64,000 bases of DNA from Brachionus rotundiformis. Taxonomy: Eukaryota; Rotifera; Eurotatoria; Ploima; Brachionidae. Under the pieces are notes generated by a model. That model did not search any database. It had not been told where the DNA came from and saw only the letters and a program-made list of their open reading frames with translations. Each line of letters starts with the position of its first letter. Within the stretch, counting starts at the first letter, position 1. The stretch is taken from assembly GCA_016802295.1 (NCBI GenBank), contig JAESIW010000207.1, positions 2,136,005-2,200,004 on the forward strand. The letters are read 5' to 3'. Below are positions 1-10,660 of this stretch, one piece after another. Made by a program: the position numbers and the translations under genes.

Positions 1-1048
1 TGATTTTCTTAATTCAATTTTTAAAGCATATTTATTATATATCTATTTATTATATATGTATTTAGTAATACAGATTGTGTTGAAGTAGTGTTGTCATATT
101 TTGAAAAAAAAAGTCATTAATCATTAGATGGTATCAATTTAAAATTTTCAAATTAATTGGGCTTCATATAAAAAATTCAATCATTTAATAATTTTTTCTA
201 ATTATTATTGGTTTATAATCACGTACTTTATGTTTTACTTGACAAAAAATTAATTTATGTCAAAAATCACAAAGTAAAATAAATACAATATGATATGTTG
301 AATAAGAAAATAAATTAATACATTTTTTATTGAGTGGAGTATTTGGTCAAAAATGAATTAAAAATGAGTTAAGTTTCATAATATCATGATTATTCAACCC
401 TTATTATTGTTTTTGTTCTTAGTCAAAAAGTGTAGAAATTTTTTTATAGTGTTATCAATAAGCATAAGCTATAAAAGATAAATTGTTAAAAATTACAATT
501 CGTTCATTTAGATTTCTGTTCAAAAAATAATTAAATAAAAAAGTTTTTGATCATTTGGAACAAATTATATTGACCTTGCTAATTTAATCATGTCGGCTTA
601 CTTAAATAATATCTTATGGTATTAAAAATATAAAGTAAAACTTTTTTTTAAATGTGATATAATTTTACTTATAACTGAAAAAGCTCTGAATTTAATCGCT
701 TAATAAACTAAGATGAAAAACAGATACCAGTTAATTTTAAAAAATTTTAAGTCCAATCGAAATTCTGATAAATTATTTACAATTTAATTTTTCAAATAAA
801 ATGTTTTATTTATTTAAATATAACCTTAATTTTCAAATTATTTGGTCAAAATTTCTAGATAAAATGACAACATAAAACTGCATTAATTTGATTAAAAAAA
901 ACTGTTTCTATGGCAACATTTTAATTAAAAATACAACTTATTTTCCTTTTGCATAAAGTTAAATCAAAAGAAAAGCGATATACACATATATATATATATA
1001 TATATATATTTATTTATTTATTTATATATATTTAATTTAATAATAAAA
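1..1048. other. AT-rich upstream region of the DRC5 gene
   Basis: No open reading frame or RNA gene was recognised. It holds the X-box listed separately (904-917) and a TA/TTTA-type simple repeat (about 981-1031) that ends just before the DRC5 start codon and probably lies in its 5' UTR or core promoter. Confidence 0.6.
904..917 (+). promoter_or_regulatory. RFX X-box upstream of DRC5
   Basis: The 14-mer GTTTCTATGGCAAC fits every position of the X-box consensus RYYNYYATRRNRAC bound by RFX/DAF-19 factors that switch on cilium genes. It lies 131 bp before the ATG of the axonemal DRC5 gene, the distance range usual for functional X-boxes. The match is seen in the sequence; RFX binding is inferred. 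Confidence 0.7.
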
Positions 1049-2528
1049 ATGACCGATGATACAACAGCCCAGCAAGCCAGCACAACTGAGCCAGATCAGC
1101 TGTTTAAAGAGCACAATGCCAATGATAATCGAAAAATGAGAAGGATAATTGCCGAGGATCCTGAATGGAACCTAATGACAGTTCCTCTATTGAGCGAACT
1201 TTGTACAAAAGCAATTGTAGACAACTTTCGTACTCATCCTCGACACGACGAACTACCATTAAAATACCGCAAAAAAGTCCTCCAAGCTATACCAACTAAT
1301 TTGCCTTTAAGCATCACTTCTTCATTGGTAAACTATCAAGACTATTGGGAAAGATGCTGTCGAGCAAAGTGGAGAGTTTGTGATGTCACAAAATATGGTA
1401 ATGACTGGAAAAGAATGTACTTTGAAAGAGACTTGAAATTTTTAGTAGAAAATTTTGTGCCAAATAAATCAGACATTTCTAGAATAAATGAAATCCTAAG
1501 ACTTGGCGCTGAGTATATAACTAAGCTGGACGTACAGCAATTGTTACCTCCAGTTGAGTTGGAAAAAAAAGAATTTAATTTAGATAATGAAGAGGACGAA
1601 GAAGATGATAGAGATGAAGTTAAAGAAAAATATGAATGTGACCATTTTGACTTTAATCAAGTAATTCCATTCTTGCCTAAATTAGAAGAACTGAGACTTG
1701 TTTATGGAGTCAGGGACTGTGGCATGAACTTTGAATGGCAATTATTTGAATTTACCAAAAAAGACTGCCAATCTTTATCTAAATGCATAGCTCAATGCTC
1801 TAACATAAAATCACTTCATTTAAATTGGAGCAAAATTGATGATGATAAAGTACGGCTGTTTATAAGCCAGATACTCAACCATCCGTCTTTAACTGAACTT
1901 GATTTGAGCCACAATTTGATATCTGATCGAGGGTGTCGAGCCATTGGAAAGTTTCTAAATGGTCATTCCAAACTCGAATCTCTAAATCTTTGCAATAATC
2001 AAATCAGAGCACAGGGAGGTCAAGCTATTGCCCATGCTTTGACAAAAAATAGCTCATTAAAATTCCTCGATTTCAGGCTAAATCGTCTGGGAGACGAGGG
2101 AGGCCAAGCTATTGCCAAATCTTTGTGTAAAAATAGCAGTTTAATCCGGTTAAATTTGGCAAGCAATAACCTGTCCGAACCAACTGCTACCTTAATTGCA
2201 TCGGTAATACCGCAGAATAAAACTCTTAAGTATTTGGACCTTTCTTCAAATAGACTCGGACCGGTATAGATTTTATTTAGATAGAAAATTATTTATAAAT
2301 GATAGTTTTAAATTTTTAAAGGATGGAGGAAAACAGATTCAAGAGGCGATTCAAGAAAACCAAAGCTTGCTCGAATTGGATCTACGCTTGACCGAGACTG
2401 GACAAGAATCAGAATACATAATCAATAAGGTGTTGAAGAAAAATTTTGAGAATGAGAGACTCATTCGTATAGACAATGAAAATTTAAAAAACAAAGCTCT
2501 TAATAGAACCTATTCGCATATTTTTTAA
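1049..2528 (+). CDS. DRC5: Dynein regulatory complex subunit 5 (TCTE1-like LRR protein)
   Basis: Two exons, 1049-2263 and 2322-2528, with a 58-nt GT-AG intron; joined they give 473 aa (human TCTE1 is about 500). The N-terminal region carries the family motif of a PEW tripeptide followed by a PLL-ELC stretch and a YW-RCC-W block. After an acidic linker come about eight ribonuclease-inhibitor-type leucine-rich repeats (residues about 215-430, LxxLxLxxNxI pattern). In other animals the protein is part of the nexin-dynein regulatory complex of motile cilia and flagella. The first in-frame ATG is used; an X-box lies 131 bp upstream. The unspliced frame would stop at 2269 and lose the last LRR, so the intron is well supported. 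Confidence 0.9.
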
Positions 2529-3808
2529 ACAATCTATTTTAATAAATAAATAAAACATTAATTTTATTAATTATTGAATATTTAAAATTATTTTTATTTA
2601 AAAAGATTATCATTTTTTTAAAATAAAATCAAAAATTTTAAAAATCTATAATCGATTAAAAGGATTTAAATAAAGTATTTTGAAAAAAATTAAGAAACAG
2701 ATTCACAATTTGTAATCATCTTTGATTTAAATGAATGATTTCTGAGAAAAAACAAGTCTTTTATGTTTTCAATTAATAGTAATTTCAATGGTTATCGATA
2801 AGTTATTTATTAAAGTAAAGTTGGTAAATTTCTCTTCAGTTTAACCAATGATCCCGGGGACATTATCATGTATTCTTCATAATTGTCTATCAAATATGAC
2901 AATTACATTTATCAAGCACCTAATGTCTTGCCTGAGCTAGAGTTAGTGAGCCTAGAGGTATAAATAAGGGTTTATTCGTAGAATTTTGAAACATCATAAC
3001 TCATCATCGTCTAATCTTTGAGATCAATTTTCAAAGGAACCATTTTGAGTTATTGTACCAACTCTTGTAGTAGTAGTTTTTGCTGCGACACCTAACATGT
3101 AGAGTGTCTGATCCCATCACCCTATTCCATTAAATCTATCTAGAGCAGCTCTGAAACCTACGGTTGACTTACCACATTTTGGTAACCTGTTCCAGTGCGG
3201 GACTACTCTGTTTAAAAAAATACATGTCTAGCACTCACTGCAGCTGTTTCTAGCTTGAGCAGGGAAAATTTCTATCTAGACTTTGATGTTATTCCCTCTT
3301 GTAAAAAAATAAATTATTAAGTAGTTATTTGAAATTGATAGCCTAAGAAAATCGTTCCATCGCAGCTACAATTGTCACCAAGTTAATATAATATAGTAAT
3401 ATAGTATGTATCAAAAGTTTGTAGAATTTAAGAATGTTTTCTAACTCGTAAGATAGAATCTGTTTAAATGATACTTCAGGATGGCATAATATATTTCTAA
3501 AATTATTTCGAGAGCTTTGTTTAAGTTAATTAAGTTTAAAAAATAGGGTTCCAATAGGAAAAATAAGATATTTTTTATAAATTAAACTTGTCACTTGTAA
3601 ATCTTTTCTTAACTTTTTTAAAATTTGAAAAAATGTATTCTTATATGAAATAAATATGATTTCGATCGAGATTTTCCCCTAAACTATTATTTTAAAGCCA
3701 TTTATTGAAATTTTGATAATTTATATTAAAACTTTTAATCAATTTCTATATAATTTGTTGATTTTAAAAAATAAAAAGAATTAAATAATTTTTTTAATTG
3801 CGGTTTAT
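2529..3808. other. Intergenic region with one LINE relic
   Basis: The first part contains the AATAAA-rich 3' end of DRC5. The middle holds the retrotransposon fragment listed separately (about 3040-3310). The rest is AT-rich with no recognised gene. Confidence 0.6.
3040..3310 (-). mobile_element. Degenerate non-LTR retrotransposon 3' end
   Basis: On the minus strand one frame reads RVVPHWNRLPKCGKSTVGF followed closely by RAALDRF, the hallmark C-terminal end of CR1/Jockey-type LINE reverse transcriptase proteins (xRVVxxWNxLP then FKxxLD). An in-frame stop and a frameshift just upstream show it is dead. It is noticeably less AT-rich than its surroundings. It resembles the pieces at 15.4 and 54.2 kb in the same motif. 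Confidence 0.6.
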
Positions 3809-4922
3809 CTAAAGTTTGGAAAATGTTGCTTGTTCCTTGGAAATCGAGGCCATGGCTGACTTGATCAAATCTTCTGACTGAAGCATTCCACTATTCCAAG
3901 CAGCCTTGATTAAAAATCAATTTTTTTCTTTTGAGTTTTAGCTGAATAAATAAAATTACCACAAATTTTAGGCTATCCTCTATCTTATTATCTCTTGAAA
4001 AGTTAAGATTTATCTTGCTGCCTTGGACAGCAATGGGACTTTTAGAAGCAATCAATTTAGCAGTTTCGAGGCCTTTGGATAATAGCGATGTTTCATCCTC
4101 AGTAATTAAGCTTTAAATTTTTTTTCATCAATTTGTTAACAAATATTTGATAATTATCTACCTAACGAGTCCCAATTTAAGAGCCTCTTCCGGATCAAAC
4201 TTTCTCGCAGTGTAAATAAGCTCGCGTACCAAACTGTCATTTCCTGTTATTTTGGGAAATCGTTGCAAAGTTCCTATATCAGCTGCCAAGCCAACATCAA
4301 CTTCTTTAACACTGAACCAAGCATCTTTGCTACAATAACGAATATCACATGCTGTAATCAAATCAATTCCACCTCCAATACAATGTCCATGAACCAAAGC
4401 AATAACTGGTTTATGGCACTACACTTAATTTTAAATTATCTGACAGAATCTTCTATTTTACCTTTTCAATAGATGTTAATGATGTTTGGTAGTCTTCGAT
4501 TATTTTGCCAAGCAGGAACCCTTTTCTGCCAACATCTTCCTGATCAATGCTTACCATTTGAGATAATTCGGTCAAATCAAGGCCTGCAGTGAAACCTTTT
4601 CCTTTGCCGCTTATCAAAACTGTTCTACAATCTGGATCATATCTCAATCGCTCAAAACAATTTTTAATTTCACTAAAAAAAGATGGATTCATGGCATTTC
4701 GTCTCTCTGGACGATTGAATTCAACATGATAAACATACTCGGATGGAACCGAGACTTTAATTGTCTTGAATTTATATTCTGACTCTACTGAAGAACTAAG
4801 CCGACGAATTAAATTAACATCTTTTTTATAAAAATTTATATTTTTATTTATTATTTTAATAAAATAAATTATTACATACTTGCTTTATTTATAAAAGGCT
4901 TTACGCTTTTGGTAAAGTTCAT
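3809..4922 (-). CDS. ECH1: Delta(3,5)-delta(2,4)-dienoyl-CoA isomerase
   Basis: Five exons on the minus strand: 4922-4880, 4820-4462, 4418-4162, 4110-3960 and 3904-3809, all with GT-AG junctions and matching phases, giving 301 aa. It is a crotonase-fold enzyme that moves double bonds in odd-numbered unsaturated fatty acyl-CoAs during beta-oxidation. The diagnostic block GGGIDLITACDIRYC then VKEVDVGLAADIGTLQR contains the Asp, Glu and Asp expected for catalysis in rat ECH1. The protein ends in SKL, a canonical PTS1 peroxisomal signal, and starts with a short basic/hydroxylated stretch that could be a mitochondrial presequence, as in mammalian ECH1. It lies just downstream of MRPL11 in the same orientation. 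Confidence 0.92.
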
Positions 4923-5065
4923 TTTATTCTCTAATTTAATTTAAAAAAAATTAAAATAATATTAATTTAATAGTTAATTTTATTTTTATGCATATCATTG
5001 CATTATTTTGTTGCTGGAAAAATAAAGGCTATTCCTAAGTTTATTTTGAAAATAAAAATTAAAAA

Positions 5066-5775
5066 TTAAGAAGCTTTTTTGGCTGCCCTCATCATCTTTG
5101 CTGATCTTTTATCGGCAAGTTCTTGCAGCTCTTGCCTTTCAATTTCTTGTCTTTGAGTTAAAAATTCCTCTAACTCATCTGGGTCAAGATCTTGTTTGAC
5201 CACTTTGATTCCAGCTCGATTGGCCGAATTAATAACTTTAATGCACATTTCTTTTAAGCTCATGTGTGCACAATTAATATCTTCGAGCTTGAACTTGGCT
5301 ATCTCATAAACATGCTTTATGGATACGACTCCGGCAACCTTTCGGCCTGGCTGCATCGAAGCCCTCTTTATTCCGGCAGCTTGTTTCAGAAAATACGAAA
5401 CCGGAGGCTTGAGTAATTCCAGTATATAAGATCTGTCTGGCTTTTTGAAAAGAATTATTTTGATTTGATTTCTGCCTATGGTAAAATACTTGAGTATGGA
5501 CCCTGGTTGTAATGGGGATGCCATCTTTGAAATTTTTTGTCTGTTCATTAAAGTCTTTGACAAAGTTTGCTATGTTGATTCCTCGTTGACCCAGCATTGT
5601 TCCCAATGGTGGAGCCGCGCTGGCCATTCCAGCCGGGATAATTGTTTTCATTATCGGTCCATGAATAACTTTTTGCAAAACTGGTTTTGCTTTGCCAGCT
5701 GGAATAGAAAATATTGAAAAATATTAATAGCTATTCTTTGCCAAAGAAATTACCTATCTTTTTTTTGGCAGACAT
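5066..5775 (-). CDS. MRPL11: Mitochondrial large-subunit ribosomal protein uL11m
   Basis: Three exons on the minus strand: 5775-5754, 5698-5490 and 5440-5066, giving 201 aa (human about 192). The 49-nt second intron was placed by frame: it links GIPITTRVHTQ to PDRSYILELLKPPVSYFL, exactly as the L11 family requires. Seen in order: the N-terminal domain with PPLG and LGQRG-IN (binding to large-subunit rRNA and factors), the KPD-like segment, PPVSYFLKQAAGI, and the C-terminal rRNA-binding domain with VAGVVSIKHVYEIAK. A Lys/Glu-rich C-terminal helix follows. The first exon is only 22 nt. Role: GTPase-associated centre of the mitoribosome. Confidence 0.92.
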
Positions 5776-6049
5776 TGTATTAACACAAACAATTTTTTGA
5801 ATGTAAAATTATAGAAAAAAAAATATACTCAAAATTTTCTTGAGCATTTAAATTATTTTTAAAAATTTATTTACAATTAACAACTTAACATTTGTTTAAA
5901 TATTTCTTTCTTGAATAAAAATTTGGTTTAATAAGTCAACTAACAAAAAAAACTGAAAGCTACTTTAATTAGTAATTTTAAGTTTGTTTAATAGTTTGGT
6001 CCTTTTTTTAGAATTAAAGACTAATTGTCTTGATGATAAAAAAACTTCA

Positions 6050-6565
6050 TCAACCACCATTATTACCATTGCATATATGACTGCCTCCAGCTGTGTTACA
6101 AGAAGAAGTGGTGGTGGTTGTGGTTGTAGTGGTGGTTGTAGTGGTGGTAGTTGTTGTAGTTGTAGTTGTAGTGGCTGTAGTTGGTGTAATGGTGGTTGTA
6201 GTGGTGGTAGTTGTAGTTGTGGCGGTAGTTGTTGTAGTTGTAGTTGTGGCAATAGTTGTTGTAGTTGTAGTGGCTGTAGTTGGTGTAGTGGTGGTTGAAG
6301 TTGATGTTTGTGTTGTTGTGGGAGTGCTGTTTGATGCAAAAATTGTGGAAGTTAGTGACTGGTTTGATAGGATACATTTAGTGATATTTTCATTAACATG
6401 TTTTTTATAAAATATAATAGTAGTTCCCAATAATAATAGATAAAAAATTGTAAAATGAATTAATGCCAAGTATGAACAAATACATAATTTATTAGACATC
6501 TTTTTAAAAGTTTTAAAATTTTTTAAAAAATATTTCTTTAAAATAATTTCCAAGTCGATTTTCAA
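6050..6565 (-). CDS. Threonine-repeat single-pass membrane protein (unrecognised)
   Basis: A 171-aa ORF. Residues about 33-53 form a hydrophobic membrane segment, followed by a short linker with N-glycosylation-type sites (NIT, NQS) and then about 80 residues made almost only of Thr with scattered Pro, Ala and Ile. It ends with a short Cys-containing tail. The layout suggests a type II or signal-anchored mucin-like surface protein. An in-frame ATG at 6499 is a more compact start. The repeat DNA is also open in other frames (Gly/Cys-rich and Val-rich on the plus strand), so coding on the minus strand rests mainly on the membrane anchor fused in frame. A GT donor near the end could change the last few residues. 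Confidence 0.45.
   Translation of the reverse strand: MKIDLEIILKKYFLKNFKTFKKMSNKLCICSYLALIHFTIFYLLLLGTTIIFYKKHVNENITKCILSNQSLTSTIFASNSTPTTTQTSTSTTTTPTTATTTTTTIATTTTTTTTATTTTTTTTTTITPTTATTTTTTTTTTTTTTTTTTTTTTSSCNTAGGSHICNGNNGG
6095..6310. repeat. GTT/GTG trinucleotide-based minisatellite
   Basis: Imperfect array of GTG, GTT and GTA triplets (ACN threonine codons on the minus strand) with higher-order units of about 12-18 nt. It forms the Thr-rich segment of the ORF at 6050-6565 and is likely to vary in length between individuals. Confidence 0.85.
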
Positions 6566-7772
6566 AGTATTTAATTAGAAATTAAAATTACTTCTCTAAT
6601 CAAAATTAGATCTTTAAATCCTTATTTTCCAAATATTATTTTTTAATAAATTTTTATTTATTTATTTTAGGTAATTTAAAATGTCTAATTCGAATTTTTA
6701 ATATTAAATATAACGAATATATTTTCGATTTTGTATGATATTTGAAAATTTAAATTTAATTAAATATGTTAATCAGAGAATTAGCCAAAAAATGCAAAGA
6801 AATTTAAAAAAAAAACGACATTATTCCAAATAAGATAAATATTTTTATTTTATTATTTAAATAATTTTAGTTAAGTTTAAATTAGTTTATAATATCAATA
6901 TATTTTTTATTAAATTTTGAAAATTATTTGGTAACGTTGATATTTTTAATTTTTACTATTTTAATTATTTATTTATTTTTTCACTTTTTCTTCAATTAAT
7001 GAACTCGATCATGCCTCCTTGAGATTTTGACCTTTGATCTCTTTGGTCATGTTGAAGGTATATATTATCTATATAATTTAAGATAATTTGAAATAATAAC
7101 TTCTTTATATAAAAAATTAATATTTTTTGATAATCTAAAGCCATTATTCTAATCAAAAATAAAAATTTCTATTAATCATTTAATTATTAACTAGTTGGGC
7201 TCTTGAAAGTGTTTGCAATTACAAAAACAAAGTCTAGTGACAAAAATTCAAAAACCTTTAAGCTAATCATTTAATTTCTAGAACAAAATTAAGTGCTTTT
7301 GGTTCGAATACACAAGCTTTTAAAATAGAGCTTTAAATAAACAGGAAATATTTCAATTTAACAAATGAAATGACTTTTAATTAAAAGACTCTTGATATTT
7401 CTGAATTGCCAAAAATAAAAAAAATCGAAATAAAAACAAGCACTGCTAGTCGCTTGGCAAAGTGAAGTAGTTCCAGAACCAAAAAACATGCATATCTTGA
7501 ATCAATGTGATCAAACAGTATCTAAAGTTAAATTTTAAAAGGAAGTTAATTAAAGATAAATGATCACTAAATATTTATTAATATCACACGCTATAGATTT
7601 TTCAGCATCGATTGGCCCACGAAAATAGTCAACAATTCTCCAACAGCCTATCAAAAAATATTTTTCTTATAAATATATTTTTTTATATTGTCATATTTCC
7701 TTAATATTTAAACATATATTTTTGGTGTTTTGATTTTCTTTAAGAAATATTCAACAAAAATATTAAGAAAAA
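6566..7772. other. Intergenic region upstream of the homeobox gene
   Basis: AT-rich DNA of about 1.2 kb. No coding exon, RNA gene or repeat recognised. It should contain the promoter of the NK2 gene; no specific site could be supported. Confidence 0.5.
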
Positions 7773-8765
7773 ATGAGTAAAACAAAATTTTCGGTAGATG
7801 AAATTCTTAAACCGGGATCTGAGCCTGACTTTAGTGACCAAATGCGGTCCTACTATACCAAGATTCTCTCCAATTTAAACTCACTTCAAGGTAGTTGGAT
7901 AAAAATTTTAAATGATAAATTTTAATTGTTGATTAAAGGCGCTGAGAACGATTGGTTGACTATGATGGAGAAAAAAAACTGCTCCAAGTCATCACCAGGA
8001 AGCTCGTCCATCTCGTCCTCATCGCTGGGTCTGGTCAAAGGCTCGGAGTCCAAGAGCGAGAGGAAGACTGAAGACGAAGTCGAATCGGACCATGATGAAA
8101 GCGAGAGTGGAGACGATGATGTATCGGACACTGCGGACACTAGTCAAAATTCCAACCAACACACTGGGTTATCTGGCAAAAAGCGAAAAAGACGAATTTT
8201 GTTCACCAAGCATCAGACCTTTGAGCTCGAGAAGAGGTTCAAGCAGCAGCGCTATCTGTCTGCTCATGAGCGAGAACATTTGGCAAACTTGATAAATCTA
8301 AGCCCTACACAAGTCAAGATATGGTTCCAAAATCACCGATACAAAATTAAGCGCGCAAGACAAGAAAAAGAACTTGGTCAACAACAACAATATAAACGCC
8401 TGCAAGAGAACTGCTCTTTGCTCAAGCATTCAAGCTCATCCCACCCATTCACAAGACATGACCAGCAGAACATCTTTATTGACACTGGAGACAAAAGCGA
8501 TCTGTATCAAAATTTGTTCTTGTCTCTGCTTGGTAATAGATCGATGCCAAGTGGTTCAGATTTGTATGAAATGTATTCAAATTTTTTGCTTGGCAATCAA
8601 AAAATGGCCGTGCCAAATTCAATACATAACTTACACTCAAATTCACAAATTTCTTCCTCTCTCCTCATCAAACTAGCTACTCTACAACAAATGGCGCTAC
8701 ACAGACCCTTTGGTGACTTAAAATCTTCTCAACAAGACAATGATGAATCCGACTGCAATCAATAA
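7773..8765 (+). CDS. NK2-class homeobox transcription factor (Nkx2.2/vnd-like)
   Basis: Two exons, 7773-7890 and 7939-8765, with a 48-nt intron, giving 314 aa. Near the N terminus (residues about 5-11) is KFSVDEIL, matching the TN/Eh1-like repressor motif of NK2 proteins. A Ser/Asp/Glu-rich acidic linker precedes the homeodomain at residues about 121-180. Helix 3 reads QVKIWFQNHRYKIKR, with Tyr at homeodomain position 54, the NK2-class signature that selects CAAG-type sites. KRKRRILF and QQRYLSAHEREHLANLI favour the Nkx2.2/vnd subgroup over Nkx2.1. The C-terminal part is low complexity and carries no obvious NK2-specific domain. Expected role: nuclear regulator of neural patterning. It lies alone between two gene-free stretches, as developmental regulators often do. 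Confidence 0.92.
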
Positions 8766-9530
8766 TAAAAAATTTTATCTTTTTCTTTATCTGTTTGATC
8801 AATTTCAATAGTTTTTAATTAGTTTAATTATTTTATTTTTAAATCTAAAAGTTGTAATCTCATCAAAAAATAAATAAATTATTTTTTGGATAAATTTAAT
8901 GAATAAATAAATATTATCAATCTTGTAAAAATTTTTTCAAATATTATTAACTCTTTGGTAAATTCAAAATTGGACTAATATAATAAAATTTTCATTTTAA
9001 TTAAATTTTTTCCAAGAGGATGTAAGCATTTAAATTACTACCAATTTAAAGTCAAATTTTTAATAAATTTTTCAGTATACAAAAAAAAAGAAGACATATG
9101 CCCATTAGAGCCTATAAATTAGGTCTGACGGAATTCCATTAAAATTTTATTATTTAAATAGAGATTATTAAGAATATATGCCTGGTATCAAGTATCTATT
9201 TTTTAAATTAAATTGCATGCAAATATTGAAATATATTCTTAAGACTTATCATGATTAAATGATGGTCTTGGAGGTGCGAAAATATTTTAATGCATATCCG
9301 GCTTGTTTTATTTCAAGCAGATAATCCAATTTTTTTGAAATTTTTAATTTTGAATTTATTTCCGCAAAACTACTAAACTTGATCTAAGCTGAAATCAATA
9401 GCGATCTATTTAAACACGCTTTTGAGAAATTTGTTTCCGTTTTAGGCTGATTTATAGCTTTGTTGGCTCTAAAAGCTTTTAATCACATACCTATAGCTAA
9501 ATAAAGCATTTTAATTTCGGCCTTGGATAC

Positions 9531-9560
9531 GTGCAAGCCAACTGTTGGCAATTAGTGCAC
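9531..9560. repeat. Nested inverted repeat
   Basis: Outer arms GTGCA/TGCAC enclose an inner palindrome GCCAAC-T-GTTGGC. Both are exact. It could be a regulatory palindrome or a small hairpin; chance is not excluded. Confidence 0.4.
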
Positions 9561-10009
9561 TCATTTCGTGATTGGTGTCGTTTAAAGATCATTACTTAAA
9601 CGTGTAAATATTTCAAGACTGTGTATTTTACGTAAATGGATGTAGACCGGATGTATTGTCAATTTTGCTAATTGAAAAATAAATATACCAATTAAATTTT
9701 TAAAATTTGATTTGTAATTTGATCTTTTTATCAAATGATAAGCACGTGTTTGTTCTGCTTACGTTTTTTGTGCCAATACTTTTGCTAAATCACGTATAAA
9801 AAATTTTTTTTTAATTTTTTTCCAGCCACAATTGTAGTTATTTTAATCTTGATCAATTTATTACTAGTTTATCACAAAAATATAAATGTTATCTTATATT
9901 TAAATATTAAAAATAAGAAATTAAAAAAATTCTTTTTTATTTATCTTTAGTTTATTAAAGTAATAGATTATTAAATTTTTGCTATTTTTGAATAATGTAT
10001 TTAGTTCCT

Positions 10010-10660
10010 TATTCACTCATTGTGGAGCATAGGATCATTACTTATAGTTTTCACTCATGTCGATCTTTTGTCTTCACCCTTGCTTCTGTTTATGTGATTC
10101 ACATTTTGGTGAGCTCGTGATTGTCATAATCTCCAAGCTATATTTGGTCATTCTATCTTTCTTCGCCTTTGAGGTGTCCATTGAAGAGCTCTGCTTGGTA
10201 CTCGTATTCTTTTCATTCAAATATGTTTATCTCTAAGAAACCGCAGCCTTTTTTTCTTGATGCATTGGCTCTGACTTCGTCCATCTGTAAAGCTCATCAT
10301 TTGACAATGTTGTGCACTCGTAGAAATCCTTCTCAGGTTGCCAGTGTGAAAAGTGTTCAAATGATTCTTTTTCTTTTCCAAGTCTAATCTTAATGTCTTT
10401 ATGTGTTTCCATTGTACTTATGATACTTCCAAAGTTAGTGAATTCACTCACATACTCAATGTTTGTACCATCTATGGTGAGTCAATTATCTGGTCAATGC
10501 ATTTTTGAATTGATTTCCATTAAAGCGTTTTGCAGGAGATATCCAGTAAATCTTTACCAATTCTTTCTCAGTTTTTGATTTTTTATGTTACAAGCGATAT
10601 ATTTCAAGTATCCTACGCGTCTTCAGACTTCAGACGAATCTAGGCGTTGATGGTCTTTTT
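10010..10660 (-). mobile_element. Decayed RTE-like LINE, 3' part of the ORF
   Basis: The minus strand reads SEFTNFGSIISTMETHKDIK then RLGKEKESFEHF, matching the 'F.YLGS.IS.....DIK.RIGKA...F' stretch after the RT domain of RTE/endonuclease-reverse transcriptase elements. Further on are LSNDELYRWTKSEP (family: ISNE.LW.RTGQEP) and RALQWTPQRRRKI (family: ALTWTPQGRRKRGRP). Several frameshifts and stops interrupt it, so it is inactive. Confidence 0.7.

Noticed and set aside
5984..6410. Plus-strand Gly/Cys-rich and Val-rich ORFs
   Set aside because: Frames left open only by the trinucleotide repeat; no start context, signal peptide or flanking coding sequence.
7285..7310. GGTTCGAATAC resembling a tRNA T loop
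   Set aside because: No A box or stems upstream; taken as chance.
10169..10578. Plus-strand ORF fragments in the LINE region
   Set aside because: Antisense shadows of the degenerate reverse transcriptase reading frame.
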